Shown: piece after piece, positions 33,015-41,157 of the stretch | Numbering within the stretch: the first letter of the stretch is position 1 | Layout of the letters: each line of letters starts with the position of its first letter | Source of the DNA: Bacteroidota bacterium | Lineage (GTDB): Bacteria > Bacteroidota > Bacteroidia > B-17B0 > Aurantibacillaceae | DNA length: 64,000 nt | Assembly: GCA_016708845.1 (NCBI GenBank) | Contig: JADJFB010000003.1 | Location: 124,001 to 188,000 of the forward strand | Direction: 5' to 3' | Notes under the pieces: model-generated | Seen by the model: only the letters and a program-made list of their open reading frames with translations | Database searches by the model: none | Told to the model about the DNA's origin: nothing | Program-made: the position numbers and the translations under genes

Positions 33015-34097
33015 TTACAATCTTCTAAATAAATCTTTAATATAATCCATGGTTGCAATTTCTTTATAATTATCCCCAAATGCGTGATTCCACATAAATG
33101 GTAAATTATAAGATACTTGAGCCATGGCAGTGATTTGTTCTTCTGTCCACTCTTTACTTAAGTTTTGAGGCAATACAATTTTATGCTTTTCAATCATTTG
33201 CATAAACTCACTATGACCTTTTAAGTAAATATCTCCTAGGTGCTGAAAAATTAAACAGTTTGCATAACAGTGGCGAGTTCCTAAAACCATGGATAAACCA
33301 TAGCTCAAGGCATGACATACACCTACTTCACTATATGTTAAACTTAAGCCTCCCATTAAAGAAGCTACCATTAATTTATCATCATTTTCAGGAGTACGCC
33401 CTGCATTTTCTCCTAAATATACTTCTCTACAAAGTTTTAAGGATTGCTCACCATAAGCAAGACTAAAAGCATTATTACGAATGCCAGTTTCAGATTCAAT
33501 ACAGTGAATATAAGTATCCATACCAGTATAAAACCACCAATCTGTAGGAACTGATGCAATTAATTCTGGATCTAGAATCACTTGATTAAAAACGGTCCAA
33601 TCACATTTTAATCCTAATTTTTTTTCTGGTCCAGTTAAAACAGCTGTCATTGATACTTCAGCACCTGTACCAGAAATTGTTGGAACACCTAAATGATAAA
33701 TTCCTGGTTTCTTTACTAAGTTTAATCCTTGATACAATGTTGAAGAACCTTCGTTAGTAAGCATTAATGATAAAGCTTTCGCGATATCCATGATACTACC
33801 GCCACCAATGCCGATAACGCCACTTGGTAAACCTTGCTTCGCTAAAATTTCATCGCGTAACGAATCGATTTGCTCAGTTTTAGGTTCATGAGGATCAACA
33901 TCGATGTAATAGATTAAATCCTCTGGTTTGTTTTGTAATTTGTTTGATAAAGGTTTTCCTTTAAAGTAATTATCAACTACATAAACAAAGTAATTTTTAT
34001 TTTCTTTACGGATAGGCTCTACTGTTTCTGCTAATTGAGCAAACGAACCACGACCGTAAGTTACTTTATCAATATTTTTAAAATTTTTGTGTTGCAT
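33015..34097 (-). CDS. kdnB: 3-deoxy-D-manno-octulosonate 8-oxidase KdnB
   Basis: Iron-containing alcohol dehydrogenase family enzyme of 360 residues. Family knowledge: KdnB oxidises Kdo at C8 to the aldehyde, and KdnA then adds the amino group, giving 8-amino-3,8-dideoxy-Kdo (Kdo8N), first shown in Shewanella. Seen here: GIGGGSIMDIAKAL (about 97-110, dinucleotide binding), VPTISGTGAEVS (about 139-150), DWTVFNQVILDPELIASVP, TGMDTYIHCIES and VCHALSYGLS with a metal-ligand His, then HCYANC. It lies five bases after kdnA and is followed by kdsA; this linkage with Kdo8P synthase supports the assignment strongly. The general name alone would be iron-containing alcohol dehydrogenase. Confidence 0.88.
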   Translation of the reverse strand: MQHKNFKNIDKVTYGRGSFAQLAETVEPIRKENKNYFVYVVDNYFKGKPLSNKLQNKPEDLIYYIDVDPHEPKTEQIDSLRDEILAKQGLPSGVIGIGGGSIMDIAKALSLMLTNEGSSTLYQGLNLVKKPGIYHLGVPTISGTGAEVSMTAVLTGPEKKLGLKCDWTVFNQVILDPELIASVPTDWWFYTGMDTYIHCIESETGIRNNAFSLAYGEQSLKLCREVYLGENAGRTPENDDKLMVASLMGGLSLTYSEVGVCHALSYGLSMVLGTRHCYANCLIFQHLGDIYLKGHSEFMQMIEKHKIVLPQNLSKEWTEEQITAMAQVSYNLPFMWNHAFGDNYKEIATMDYIKDLFRRL

Positions 34098-34102
34098 TTT
34101 TA

Positions 34103-35311
34103 TTAAGCATTAACAGGCTTCATCGCCTTAGTAGCACATTCAGAAATTTTAGCAGCTAAGGTTTTTAATTCTTCCTCTGTCCAAGTACAACGAATACCAA
34201 AAGAAATTAAACGACCAACAACTGCTTGCGTTTTAGGAATATCTAAATTATTATAATCTTGAGGAGCACCTAACAATTGAATTGGCAATTTAGAAGCTGT
34301 TTTCAATCCTTTGATATGTTGCCATTGATTAATAAAGTGATACATGTTTGTGAACCAATAATTAAATCCACCAACACCTGCTTTATTAAACTCATCAACC
34401 GTGCGTTTAGCAGTCTCCGTATCAGGCATTAAAATATTTAAGAATGTTCCTGAATCTCCGTTATCATCACCTAATTTAGAAAAGCTAATACCTGCTACTT
34501 TAGATAATTCTTTTTGTAAGAAGGCTTTATTTTTTAAGTTCGCTGTGCGAATAGCTGGCACTTTACGAGTTTGCGCTGCACCAACTGCTGCATGTAATTC
34601 AGAAATACGGTAATTGAAACCAATAATTGGATGATTTTCCATTCCACGGTTATTACCAACATGGTCGTGACCATGATCACAGTAACTATCAGCAAATTTA
34701 TAAGTAGCTTCATCGTTAGTTACTAAAATACCACCTTCGCCAGCAGTTGCAATTTTAAAGAAGTCGAAAGAATAAGCTCCAGCGCTTCCAAATAAACCTG
34801 TAGCCGTTCCTTTGTATGACGCAGCAAATGCTTGACCTGCATCTTCTACTAATTTTAAATTATGTTCTTTCACAACAGCCATAATAACATCCATGTTAGC
34901 GTTTCCACCACACATGTGAACTAAGCAAACAGCTTTTGTTTTTGGAGTAATTGCTTTTTTGATACCTTCTGCGCTTAAGCATAATGTTTCATCAATCTCA
35001 GCAAATACTGGTAAAGCACCTAACATTAAAACTGCTTCAATAGTTGCAATATATGTAAACGGCGGACAAATTACTTCGTCGCCAGTACCAATACCACTTG
35101 CTGCTAGAGCTGATAAAATAGCTGCTGAACCGTTAGATACTGCTAAAGCATATTTTGCTCCAGTAATTTTTTTAGCTTCAGCTTCAAAATCTTTTGCTTT
35201 CCAAATATTGTTGCGTTGTGCGTCGTGATTAAAACGGAACATAATTCCCGTTGATAACACATCTTCAATTTCCTTGCGCTCTTCTGCGCCAAATAATTCT
35301 GTTCCAGGCAT
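34103..35311 (-). CDS. kdnA: 8-amino-3,8-dideoxy-manno-octulosonate transaminase KdnA
   Basis: PLP aminotransferase of the DegT/DnrJ/EryC1/StrS type, 402 residues. It transfers an amino group, probably from glutamate, to the C8 aldehyde of oxidised Kdo. Landmarks: SNGSAAILSAL (59-69), FTYIATIEAVL (85-95), EDAGQAF (156-162, with D157 contacting PLP), SFDFFKIATAGEGG (181-194) with K186 as the Schiff-base lysine, and YRISELHAAVG (about 233-243). It is adjacent to kdnB (5-base gap) and in one operon with kdsA, which defines the function better than sequence alone. The substrate may be another nucleotide sugar, but the pairing argues against it. Confidence 0.88.
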   Translation of the reverse strand: MPGTELFGAEERKEIEDVLSTGIMFRFNHDAQRNNIWKAKDFEAEAKKITGAKYALAVSNGSAAILSALAASGIGTGDEVICPPFTYIATIEAVLMLGALPVFAEIDETLCLSAEGIKKAITPKTKAVCLVHMCGGNANMDVIMAVVKEHNLKLVEDAGQAFAASYKGTATGLFGSAGAYSFDFFKIATAGEGGILVTNDEATYKFADSYCDHGHDHVGNNRGMENHPIIGFNYRISELHAAVGAAQTRKVPAIRTANLKNKAFLQKELSKVAGISFSKLGDDNGDSGTFLNILMPDTETAKRTVDEFNKAGVGGFNYWFTNMYHFINQWQHIKGLKTASKLPIQLLGAPQDYNNLDIPKTQAVVGRLISFGIRCTWTEEELKTLAAKISECATKAMKPVNA

Positions 35312-35361
35312 TTTATAAAGTTTTAGTTTAATTTTTATTTTTTAGAATTTTGTAATCGCTG

Positions 35362-35823
35362 CTAGTTCGGCAAGAATTCAAAGTTATTCAATTCATCAAT
35401 GACTCCAAAGTTAATAGACGTTAATCTTCCATTCTCGTAGTAGCAGTCTAGGCCAGCTTCGTCGAAGCTTAAACGCTTTTCGCCCCATTCTTGCTTTTCA
35501 GAATCGGTTAAAATGTATTTATGCTCTTTCATTAAATCAATCAATTCCTGCTCTTTTAATGAAAATATTTTTTTATTAAATAACAAAGTATCTTCATTAT
35601 CAACTTCTACACTACCAAACTTCATAGAGTTTTTATTATCAAAAAACAAAGAGAAACCTGATTCCCAGTAATGATAAACGGTACAAGATGTTTCTAAAAT
35701 AGGATCATCTAATACTTGAATTTCTTCGGGTTTGCCAAAAACGAGTTCAGCATCCACTACTGTAACTCCGAAATTTAAAGTGCAAAAGCCTTTTAATAAA
35801 TTTATTTGAGGTGTAAAGTCCAT
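35362..35823 (-). CDS. Hypothetical protein at head of kdn operon
   Basis: A 153-residue soluble protein. The start at 35823 (MDFTPQINLLKGFCTLNFGV) is preferred over the upstream 35862 frame, which only adds a hydrophobic stretch that need not be translated. The C-terminal half has LIDLMKEHKYILT and EKRLSFDEAGLDCYYENGRL. A beta-rich fold with FGKPEEI and W-G-E-K elements is visible; no family is recognised. It lies 50 bases upstream of kdnA and in the same direction, so it is probably the first gene of the Kdo8N operon. A role in that pathway is only an inference. Confidence 0.6.
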   Translation of the reverse strand: MDFTPQINLLKGFCTLNFGVTVVDAELVFGKPEEIQVLDDPILETSCTVYHYWESGFSLFFDNKNSMKFGSVEVDNEDTLLFNKKIFSLKEQELIDLMKEHKYILTDSEKQEWGEKRLSFDEAGLDCYYENGRLTSINFGVIDELNNFEFLPN

Positions 35824-35899
35824 AACTGATATAAAAATAACGCTAATCGCTAGTAAAAACAAGCCTTTGAAATAAATTATAAAAAAAATAAAAAAAAGT

Positions 35900-35930
35900 T
35901 TTGCTAGTTACAAATTGGTTTATATATTTG
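35900..35930 (+). promoter_or_regulatory. Promoter of tRNA-Lys gene
   Basis: TTTG at 35900-35903 and TATATTTG at 35923-35930, both exact Bacteroidota consensus, with a 19-base spacer. Transcription would start near 35937, about 29 bases before the tRNA. Confidence 0.8.
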
Positions 35931-35965
35931 CAGCCCGAAAGAACAGAATTACTCTTTAAAACGAT

Positions 35966-36038
35966 GATTCTGTAGCTCAGTTGGTAGAGCAATACACTTT
36001 TAATGTATGGGCCCTGGGTTCGAGTCCCAGCAGGATCA
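35966..36038 (+). tRNA. tRNA-Lys (anticodon TTT)
   Basis: A 73-base tRNA without an encoded CCA. Acceptor arms GATTCTG (35966-35972) and CAGGATC (36031-36037) pair with one G-T. The D-arm is GCTCAGTTGGTAGAGC. The anticodon stem is ATACA / TGTAT with loop CTTTTAA, giving anticodon TTT for lysine. The T-arm is CTGGG-TTCGAGT-CCCAG. A consensus promoter and a terminator frame it, so it is a single-gene unit. Confidence 0.95.
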
Positions 36039-36061
36039 CAAAAAGTGATCGTTCTTTTTCG

Positions 36062-36095
36062 AAAAAAGGAGACAGAAATGTCTCCTTTTTTTTTT
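36062..36095 (+). terminator. Terminator of tRNA-Lys transcript
   Basis: A stem AAAAAAGGAGACA / TGTCTCCTTTTTT with a GAAA loop, followed by about ten T in all. It lies 24 bases after the tRNA. Confidence 0.92.
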
Positions 36096-36199
36096 ACAAC
36101 AATTTACAATCATCAATTAACTATTTTTATAATCGCTTAACGTAATTAAAATCAGTTATTTCCTAACTTAACGTTTCAAAAAAGATAATTGTTCCAACT

Positions 36200-36721
36200 A
36201 TGAATAATATAAAAACGATCGCTTTAATTTTAATACTGTTTACATCCATAACAATTAAGGCTCAAAAAACTAAAACTGCTGAGGATAAAGGTTTAACATG
36301 GTACACGGATATTATGAAAGCAAACGAAGTTTCAAAAACAACTAACAGACCCATTTTTGCTTTTTTCACTGGCAGTGATTGGTGTGGATGGTGCAAGAAA
36401 TTGCAAGCGGATGTTTTTTCGAAATCTGAATTCATTGAATGGGCTAAAAAAAATGTGGTTCTTCTTGAATTAGATTTTCCTAGAGGAAAAACCTTGAGTC
36501 CAGAATTACAACAACAAAACAATAGCTTACAGCAAACATTTCAAGTGCGAGGCTATCCTACCATTTGGATATTTAATCTTAATAAAAGTGCAGATGGTCA
36601 AAAGTTTGATATTGATAGCTTTGGTTCATTAGGTTATCCTCAAAATGCAACACCAGGAAAAGAACAAATTAAATTTTTGGAAGACGCAAAAAGTATTTTT
36701 GATAATAAAAAAACAAAATAA
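36200..36721 (+). CDS. Secreted thioredoxin-family protein
   Basis: A 173-residue periplasmic thioredoxin-like protein. It has a signal peptide (IKTIALILILFTSITIKAQ), then the thioredoxin fold with the active site DWCGWCKKL near residue 60, followed by QVRGYPTIWIFN with the cis-proline (YPT). The C-terminal extension PGKEQIKFLEDAKSIF is typical of the Bacteroidota secreted disulfide reductase family. Likely reduces disulfides in the envelope. Its 3' end overlaps the end of the opposite rnhA frame. Confidence 0.88.
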   Translation: MNNIKTIALILILFTSITIKAQKTKTAEDKGLTWYTDIMKANEVSKTTNRPIFAFFTGSDWCGWCKKLQADVFSKSEFIEWAKKNVVLLELDFPRGKTLSPELQQQNNSLQQTFQVRGYPTIWIFNLNKSADGQKFDIDSFGSLGYPQNATPGKEQIKFLEDAKSIFDNKKTK

Positions 36722-37195
36722 AATTCTACATAATTTTTTTACAGATTCTCTTACTAACTGGCGAGATAACTTATCTACTTCAATATTATAGTTTACAACA
36801 TCTGTTGCTTTTTGATGCGCTTTAATCTTCACAAACTCCACGTTAATGATTGACACAAGGTGCAACAATTCTTTCACTAAATCTACATTACGAATATCAT
36901 TCCCAGCTTTTGTGGTAAAATTGCTTGTCGTAAACTTTGATTGACGACCTATTAATCCAATCACGTACTGACTATCAGAAACAATTTTAATTTTAGTAAT
37001 TATCGTAAAATGTTGTTGAATGTATTTAATAGCGTTAATTACTGCCAAAATTTCCATTCGATTGTGAGTAGTATCAATTTCTTTACCACTCAATACAATT
37101 TTTTGCTCATCTATTAATAAAACTGCCGCCCATGCGCCAACACATTGCTGGGTATGACACGAACCATCTGTGTATATTTCTGCGTAAGTAGTCAA
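36629..37195 (-). CDS. rnhA: Ribonuclease HI
   Basis: RNase H of 188 residues as it stands; cleaves RNA in RNA-DNA hybrids. The catalytic set is DGS (YTDGSC, D10), E (NRMEI, about E48), D (SDSQYV, about D70) and a late D (IEVDKLSRQL). The end is suspect: after SRQLVRESVKK the frame runs on for about 40 odd residues, overlapping the thioredoxin gene by 93 bases. One more A in the seven-A run of the minus strand (36732-36738) would give SVKKIM and stop at once, removing the overlap. So the true protein is probably about 150 residues. Confidence 0.88.
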   Translation of the reverse strand: MTTYAEIYTDGSCHTQQCVGAWAAVLLIDEQKIVLSGKEIDTTHNRMEILAVINAIKYIQQHFTIITKIKIVSDSQYVIGLIGRQSKFTTSNFTTKAGNDIRNVDLVKELLHLVSIINVEFVKIKAHQKATDVVNYNIEVDKLSRQLVRESVKKLCRILFCFFIIKNTFCVFQKFNLFFSWCCILRIT

Positions 37196-37242
37196 TTTAT
37201 TTTCTACTAAACTAGTATTTTTATTTAGCTTTGAAAGCCTGA

Positions 37243-37947
37243 ATGAAATTAAAATTACACATACCTATTATTTTTGTTAGCCTATTACTATTAACAAGCT
37301 GCAACGCTTATTATAATGCCTTTTATACCGATCCAACAAAATGTTTTAAAATAGCCTGTTCTAAAAAACCATACGATGTCATAATCGTTCCTGGTTTCCC
37401 GCATGATTCAGGGACCGTTAACGGCATATTAAATGAACGTATTAAATGGGCAAATTATTTATACAAAAATGGTTATGCAAAAAATATTATATTTTCAGGC
37501 TCTGCTGTTCATACCTCATACATTGAAGCAAAAATAATGCGTTTATTAGCTTTACAATCAGGAATAAAAGATGAAAACATCTTTATAGAAACCAAAGCTG
37601 AACATACTACTGAAAATTTATATTATTCTTGTGTATTGGCTGATGAACTAGGTTTTAAAACTATTGGGTTTGCCACAGAACCTGCACAATCAAGCTTTAT
37701 GAAACCCTTTAGAAGAAAATTTAAATTAAAATTAGATTTTGTTCCTGTAGTTACGGATAGTATAAACTCGATTCCATTAAAACCTATTGATGAACGTTCA
37801 GCCTTTGTTTCTAATTTTATCCCTTTAAAAAAACGCGAGAGCGCATTGAAAAGTTTATTGGGGACTAAAGGTCAGCGTGTAAAAAAAGAAATACGTAAAG
37901 CAAAAAAATTACGACGTAAATCAACACATGATTATGATAACAAATGA
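37243..37947 (+). CDS. DUF218 (YdcF/SanA-like) lipoprotein
   Basis: A 234-residue predicted lipoprotein. It has a signal peptide with lipobox LLLLTSCNAYY (cysteine near residue 20). The DUF218 core is YDVIIVPGFPHDSGTVNGILNERIKWANYLYKNG ... IFSGSAVHT(S)Y-EA, and then the E-x-x-A-x-x-T-x-E-N motif (IETKAEHTTENLYY), as in YdcF. The tail is very lysine/arginine-rich. YdcF-type proteins bind S-adenosylmethionine or act on the envelope; the exact role is not settled. The stop overlaps the next gene by 20 bases. Confidence 0.82.
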   Translation: MKLKLHIPIIFVSLLLLTSCNAYYNAFYTDPTKCFKIACSKKPYDVIIVPGFPHDSGTVNGILNERIKWANYLYKNGYAKNIIFSGSAVHTSYIEAKIMRLLALQSGIKDENIFIETKAEHTTENLYYSCVLADELGFKTIGFATEPAQSSFMKPFRRKFKLKLDFVPVVTDSINSIPLKPIDERSAFVSNFIPLKKRESALKSLLGTKGQRVKKEIRKAKKLRRKSTHDYDNK

Positions 37948-38476
37948 AAAAGTAATACAGCAAACCAATAATTGGATTAAATCGGTAGTCATCGATTGCA
38001 ATTTTTGCCCCTTTGCTGCAAAAGCTCTGTTTAATAAAAGTATACGCTATGTTGTGAAATCAAACGTAAACATTAATGAAAGTTTGGAAGCTTTAAAAAC
38101 TGAGTTAGAAGAATTAGAAAACAAAACCGACATTGAAACAAGTTTCATTATTTTTGAAAATGATTTTAAAGATTTTGATGATTATTTAGATTTAGTAAAA
38201 AAAGCTGAACGCCTATTAACTAAAGAGGATTATGATGGCATTTATCAAATAGCAAGTTTTCATCCAGATTATTGCTTTGATGGCGCCGAAGAAGACGATG
38301 CCGCCAATTATACCAATCGTTCTATCTATCCAATGTTACATATTTTAAGAGAAGAAAGTTTAACTAAAGCTTTAAGTTTATTTCCTAATCCAGAAGAAAT
38401 TCCTCATAAAAATATTGATTTTGCAAGACAAAAAGGCTTACAATATATGCAACTATTAAGGTCAGCGTGCCTTTAA
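37928..38476 (+). CDS. DUF1415 family protein
   Basis: A 182-residue cytoplasmic protein of the DUF1415 family. Characteristic features are NNWIKSVVIDCNFCPFAAKALFNKSIRYVV near residues 14-43 (with the two conserved cysteines in CNFCPFA) and IASFHPDYCFDGAEEDDAANYTNRSIYPMLHILRE near residues 107-141. The start overlaps the YdcF-like gene by 20 bases, so they are coupled; an ATG six bases further on is an alternative start. Function unknown. Confidence 0.88.
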   Translation: MIMITNEKVIQQTNNWIKSVVIDCNFCPFAAKALFNKSIRYVVKSNVNINESLEALKTELEELENKTDIETSFIIFENDFKDFDDYLDLVKKAERLLTKEDYDGIYQIASFHPDYCFDGAEEDDAANYTNRSIYPMLHILREESLTKALSLFPNPEEIPHKNIDFARQKGLQYMQLLRSACL

Positions 38477-38533
38477 CATATATTGTTGATTTAGTTAACT
38501 AGCTTTTGTATATTTATACGTCAAATTAAAATC

Positions 38534-39985
38534 TTGAAACACAAACGCTACATATTTTTCTTTAGTCTTTTTATCATTGTATTGATAAGCGTCACTTGTA
38601 AAAAAGATCCTCAAATTCCAACCTTTGCAGATTTCCCTGCTGGTGTAAACGAAATTTTTTCTTCTAAATGCGCAACTTCTGGTTGCCATAATTCTTCAAG
38701 TTATTTGGGTGCCGCTGATTTAGATTTGAGTTCTTATGCAAGTTTGTTCAGAGGTTCAAATAATGGTTCTCCAGTTATTCCTTATCGTAGCGATTTTTCT
38801 TCCCTATGCTATTTTATTAATACTTATGGTGAGTTTGGTCCGTCTAATAATCCAACCATGCCTTTATATGCAAATCCATTAAGTAAAGCGGAAGTTAAAA
38901 CAATTAAAGATTGGATTGACAATGGTGCTCCCGACATTAATGGAAATGTGATGTGGAGTGACAATCCATTGCGAAAAAAATATTATGTTTTAAATCAAGG
39001 GTGTGATGTAGTAACAGTTTTTGATGCAGAAACACAACTACCAATAAGATATATTACTGTCGGAAACGTTCCTAATATTGCTGAAAGTCCGCACATGCTA
39101 AAAGTTTCACCTGATGGACAATACTGGTATGTGATTTTTGTAGCGAATAATATTTTACAAAAATACAGAACTAGTGATGATAGCTTTGTTGGCGAAGTAA
39201 GTTTGGGTGCCTATCAAAGTTGGAATACTATTGTAATTAGTAATGATAGTAAAAAAGCGTATTGCGTAAGCTGGCAAGCTAGTAGTAGATTAGCAATTAT
39301 TGATTTAGAAAACATGAACTTACTTTATAACGTAGGTGGTGGTAATTTTACAGATGCGCATGGTGTTGCATTAAACAAAACAAACGATACGATATACATT
39401 ACCCGTCAAACTGGTAATTATATTTATAAAATTGATACTGCTTTTAATACTGGTTTTCAGGAAATCTCGTTAAATGGCTTAACCCCAAATCAAACCTCTT
39501 CACTTGATCCACATGAAATTATATTTTCACCAGATGGCACAAAATATTTTGTATCCTGTCAAGCTTCCAATCAAGTAAGAGTAATGAGCACAGCAGGAGA
39601 TATATTGTTGCAAACAATTAATACAGGTCAGTACCCTTTAGAATTTGCCATTAGTGCTGCCAAAAACAAACTATATGTGACCTGCGAATATGAACCTGGT
39701 TTAAATCCAAATTCAAAAGGTTGTATCAATATGATAGATTTGTCTACCTATCAATCTACAAAATACATGGTAGGCTACGAACCCCATTGTATTGCAATAG
39801 ATGAAACAAATGGATTTATTATTGTTGCAAGCAGAAATACGGGTGTTACAGGGCCAGTTCCTCACCATACTGGTGTTTGTGGCAGAAATGGTTTTGTGAA
39901 TTATTTTAATATCAATACCATGCAACTCTTATCTAAAAAAACAGAAGTTGCTGCTGATCCTTATTCCGTTTCTATCCGACCTTAA
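38534..39985 (+). CDS. Cytochrome c-like plus YncE-type beta-propeller lipoprotein
   Basis: A 483-residue predicted lipoprotein with a TTG start (no upstream ATG; the hydrophobic signal begins here). Lipobox LISVTCKKDP (cysteine near residue 22). Residues 35-135 look like a c-type cytochrome: a CATSGCH motif (CX4CH rather than CXXCH) with a later MP in NNPTMPLYANPLSKAEVKTIKDWIDNGAPD that would supply the Met ligand. The remaining 340 residues are a YncE-like seven-bladed beta-propeller with repeated SPDG and DxxTxxx elements. Likely an electron-transfer or redox-linked surface protein. The next gene, a DCC thiol protein, starts at the base where it stops. Confidence 0.82.
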   Translation: MKHKRYIFFFSLFIIVLISVTCKKDPQIPTFADFPAGVNEIFSSKCATSGCHNSSSYLGAADLDLSSYASLFRGSNNGSPVIPYRSDFSSLCYFINTYGEFGPSNNPTMPLYANPLSKAEVKTIKDWIDNGAPDINGNVMWSDNPLRKKYYVLNQGCDVVTVFDAETQLPIRYITVGNVPNIAESPHMLKVSPDGQYWYVIFVANNILQKYRTSDDSFVGEVSLGAYQSWNTIVISNDSKKAYCVSWQASSRLAIIDLENMNLLYNVGGGNFTDAHGVALNKTNDTIYITRQTGNYIYKIDTAFNTGFQEISLNGLTPNQTSSLDPHEIIFSPDGTKYFVSCQASNQVRVMSTAGDILLQTINTGQYPLEFAISAAKNKLYVTCEYEPGLNPNSKGCINMIDLSTYQSTKYMVGYEPHCIAIDETNGFIIVASRNTGVTGPVPHHTGVCGRNGFVNYFNINTMQLLSKKTEVAADPYSVSIRP

Positions 39986-40394
39986 TGAATAATATTTTAA
40001 GAAATAAAACAATTTTGTTATTTGATGGATATTGCAACCTATGTCATTCATCTGTGAAATTCGTTATGAAACACGAAAAAAAACAAGAATTGTATTTTAC
40101 TTCCCTTCAATCAAGCGTTGGATTAGAAATTTTAAATTACTATAAAATTGATGCAAGTAAAATCGACAGCCTTGTTTTAATTGAAAAAATAAAGCCTATA
40201 TAAAATCTACCGCTGCATTAAGGTTAGGTAAATACTTAAAAGGAATTTATGCCATAGGTTATATTTTCATTATCGTGCCGCCATTTATTAGAAATTGGGT
40301 ATATGATTTTATTGCCAAAAACCGTTATAAATGGTATGGAAAGCAAGATACATGTATTATACCTGACGAAAATTTAGCAAAACGGTTCTTATAA
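39985..40394 (+). pseudogene. DCC-family thiol-disulfide oxidoreductase, frameshifted
   Basis: The DUF393/DCC family protein, named for the DxxCxxC motif, here DGYCNLC near residue 14. The first frame stops after IEKIKPI at 40203. One missing A in the run at 40184-40189 explains this: with seven A it reads LVLIEKNKAYIKSTAALRLGKYLKG and continues to a stop at 40392-40394, giving about 136 residues, the normal length. A C-terminal hydrophobic segment (AIGYIFIIVPPFI) and the tail RYKWYGKQDTCIIPDE are as in the family. Function: predicted redox protein. Very probably intact in the cell. Confidence 0.88.
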
Positions 40395-40409
40395 AACTTC
40401 TTTAAATAG

Positions 40410-40417
40410 TACATTTG
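40410..40417 (+). promoter_or_regulatory. -7 box near pdxJ start
   Basis: TACATTTG, an exact TAnnTTTG match, ends five bases before the pdxJ ATG. The transcript would have no or a very short leader. No -33 TTTG is seen at the proper distance. Confidence 0.4.
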
Positions 40418-40422
40418 TAATT

Positions 40423-41139
40423 ATGACAAAACTTTCGGTTAACATAAATAAAATTGCAACTATTCGAAACTCACGTGGTGGCAATACTCCTAATTTATTA
40501 CAGGTAGCAATAGACGCTGAACGTTTTGGTGCACAAGGAATCACAGTGCATCCTCGTCCCGACGAAAGACATATTCGCTACCAAGATGTTTACGATTTAA
40601 AACCTTTACTAAAAACAGAGTTTAACATTGAAGGCAATCCGAAAATTCAAAAATTTGTGGATTTAGTTCTAGACGTCAAACCCGAACAAGTAACCTTAGT
40701 ACCTGATGGAGATAATCAACTCACATCAGATCATGGCTGGGATACCATTGCGAATAAAGAATATTTAACAGATATGATTTCTAAGTTTAAAAGTGCGGGC
40801 ATTCGTACTTCTATTTTTGTTGATCCAGATTTAAAAATGATTGAAGGAGCTAAAGCAACTGGTACTGATAGAATTGAACTATATACTGAAGAATATGCTC
40901 GTTTATACTCAACAAAAAAAGAAACAGTTATCAAACCTTTTAAAGAGGCATCAATTCTTGCTAATAAATTAGATCTAGGCGTAAATGCTGGGCACGATTT
41001 AAGTTTAGAAAACTTAGCCTATTTTAAAGCCAATACCGAAAACTTATTAGAAGTATCTATAGGGCATGCTTTAATAAGCGATTCACTGTATTTTGGATTA
41101 GAAAATACAATTCAGTTGTATTTAAGACAGCTGAAGTAA
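40423..41139 (+). CDS. pdxJ: Pyridoxine 5'-phosphate synthase
   Basis: Final step of the DXP-dependent vitamin B6 pathway: joins 1-deoxy-xylulose-5-phosphate and 3-amino-2-oxopropyl phosphate. TIM barrel, 238 residues. Landmarks: LSVNINKIATIRNSRGG (3-19), ITVHPRPDERHI (39-50), NIEGNP (66-71), VTLVPDGDNQLTSDHGWD (87-104) and VNAGHDLS (about 186-193). The start is 29 bases after the DCC gene. It precedes the response regulator gene by 18 bases, so these two are probably in one operon. Confidence 0.95.
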   Translation: MTKLSVNINKIATIRNSRGGNTPNLLQVAIDAERFGAQGITVHPRPDERHIRYQDVYDLKPLLKTEFNIEGNPKIQKFVDLVLDVKPEQVTLVPDGDNQLTSDHGWDTIANKEYLTDMISKFKSAGIRTSIFVDPDLKMIEGAKATGTDRIELYTEEYARLYSTKKETVIKPFKEASILANKLDLGVNAGHDLSLENLAYFKANTENLLEVSIGHALISDSLYFGLENTIQLYLRQLK

Positions 41140-41157
41140 AAATAATTATAAATAAAC

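Noticed and set aside
32116..35311. Sialic acid or legionaminic acid pathway
   Set aside because: The transaminase and dehydrogenase could suggest other sugars, but the companion synthase is Kdo8P synthase, not a NeuB type, and the pair matches KdnA/KdnB.
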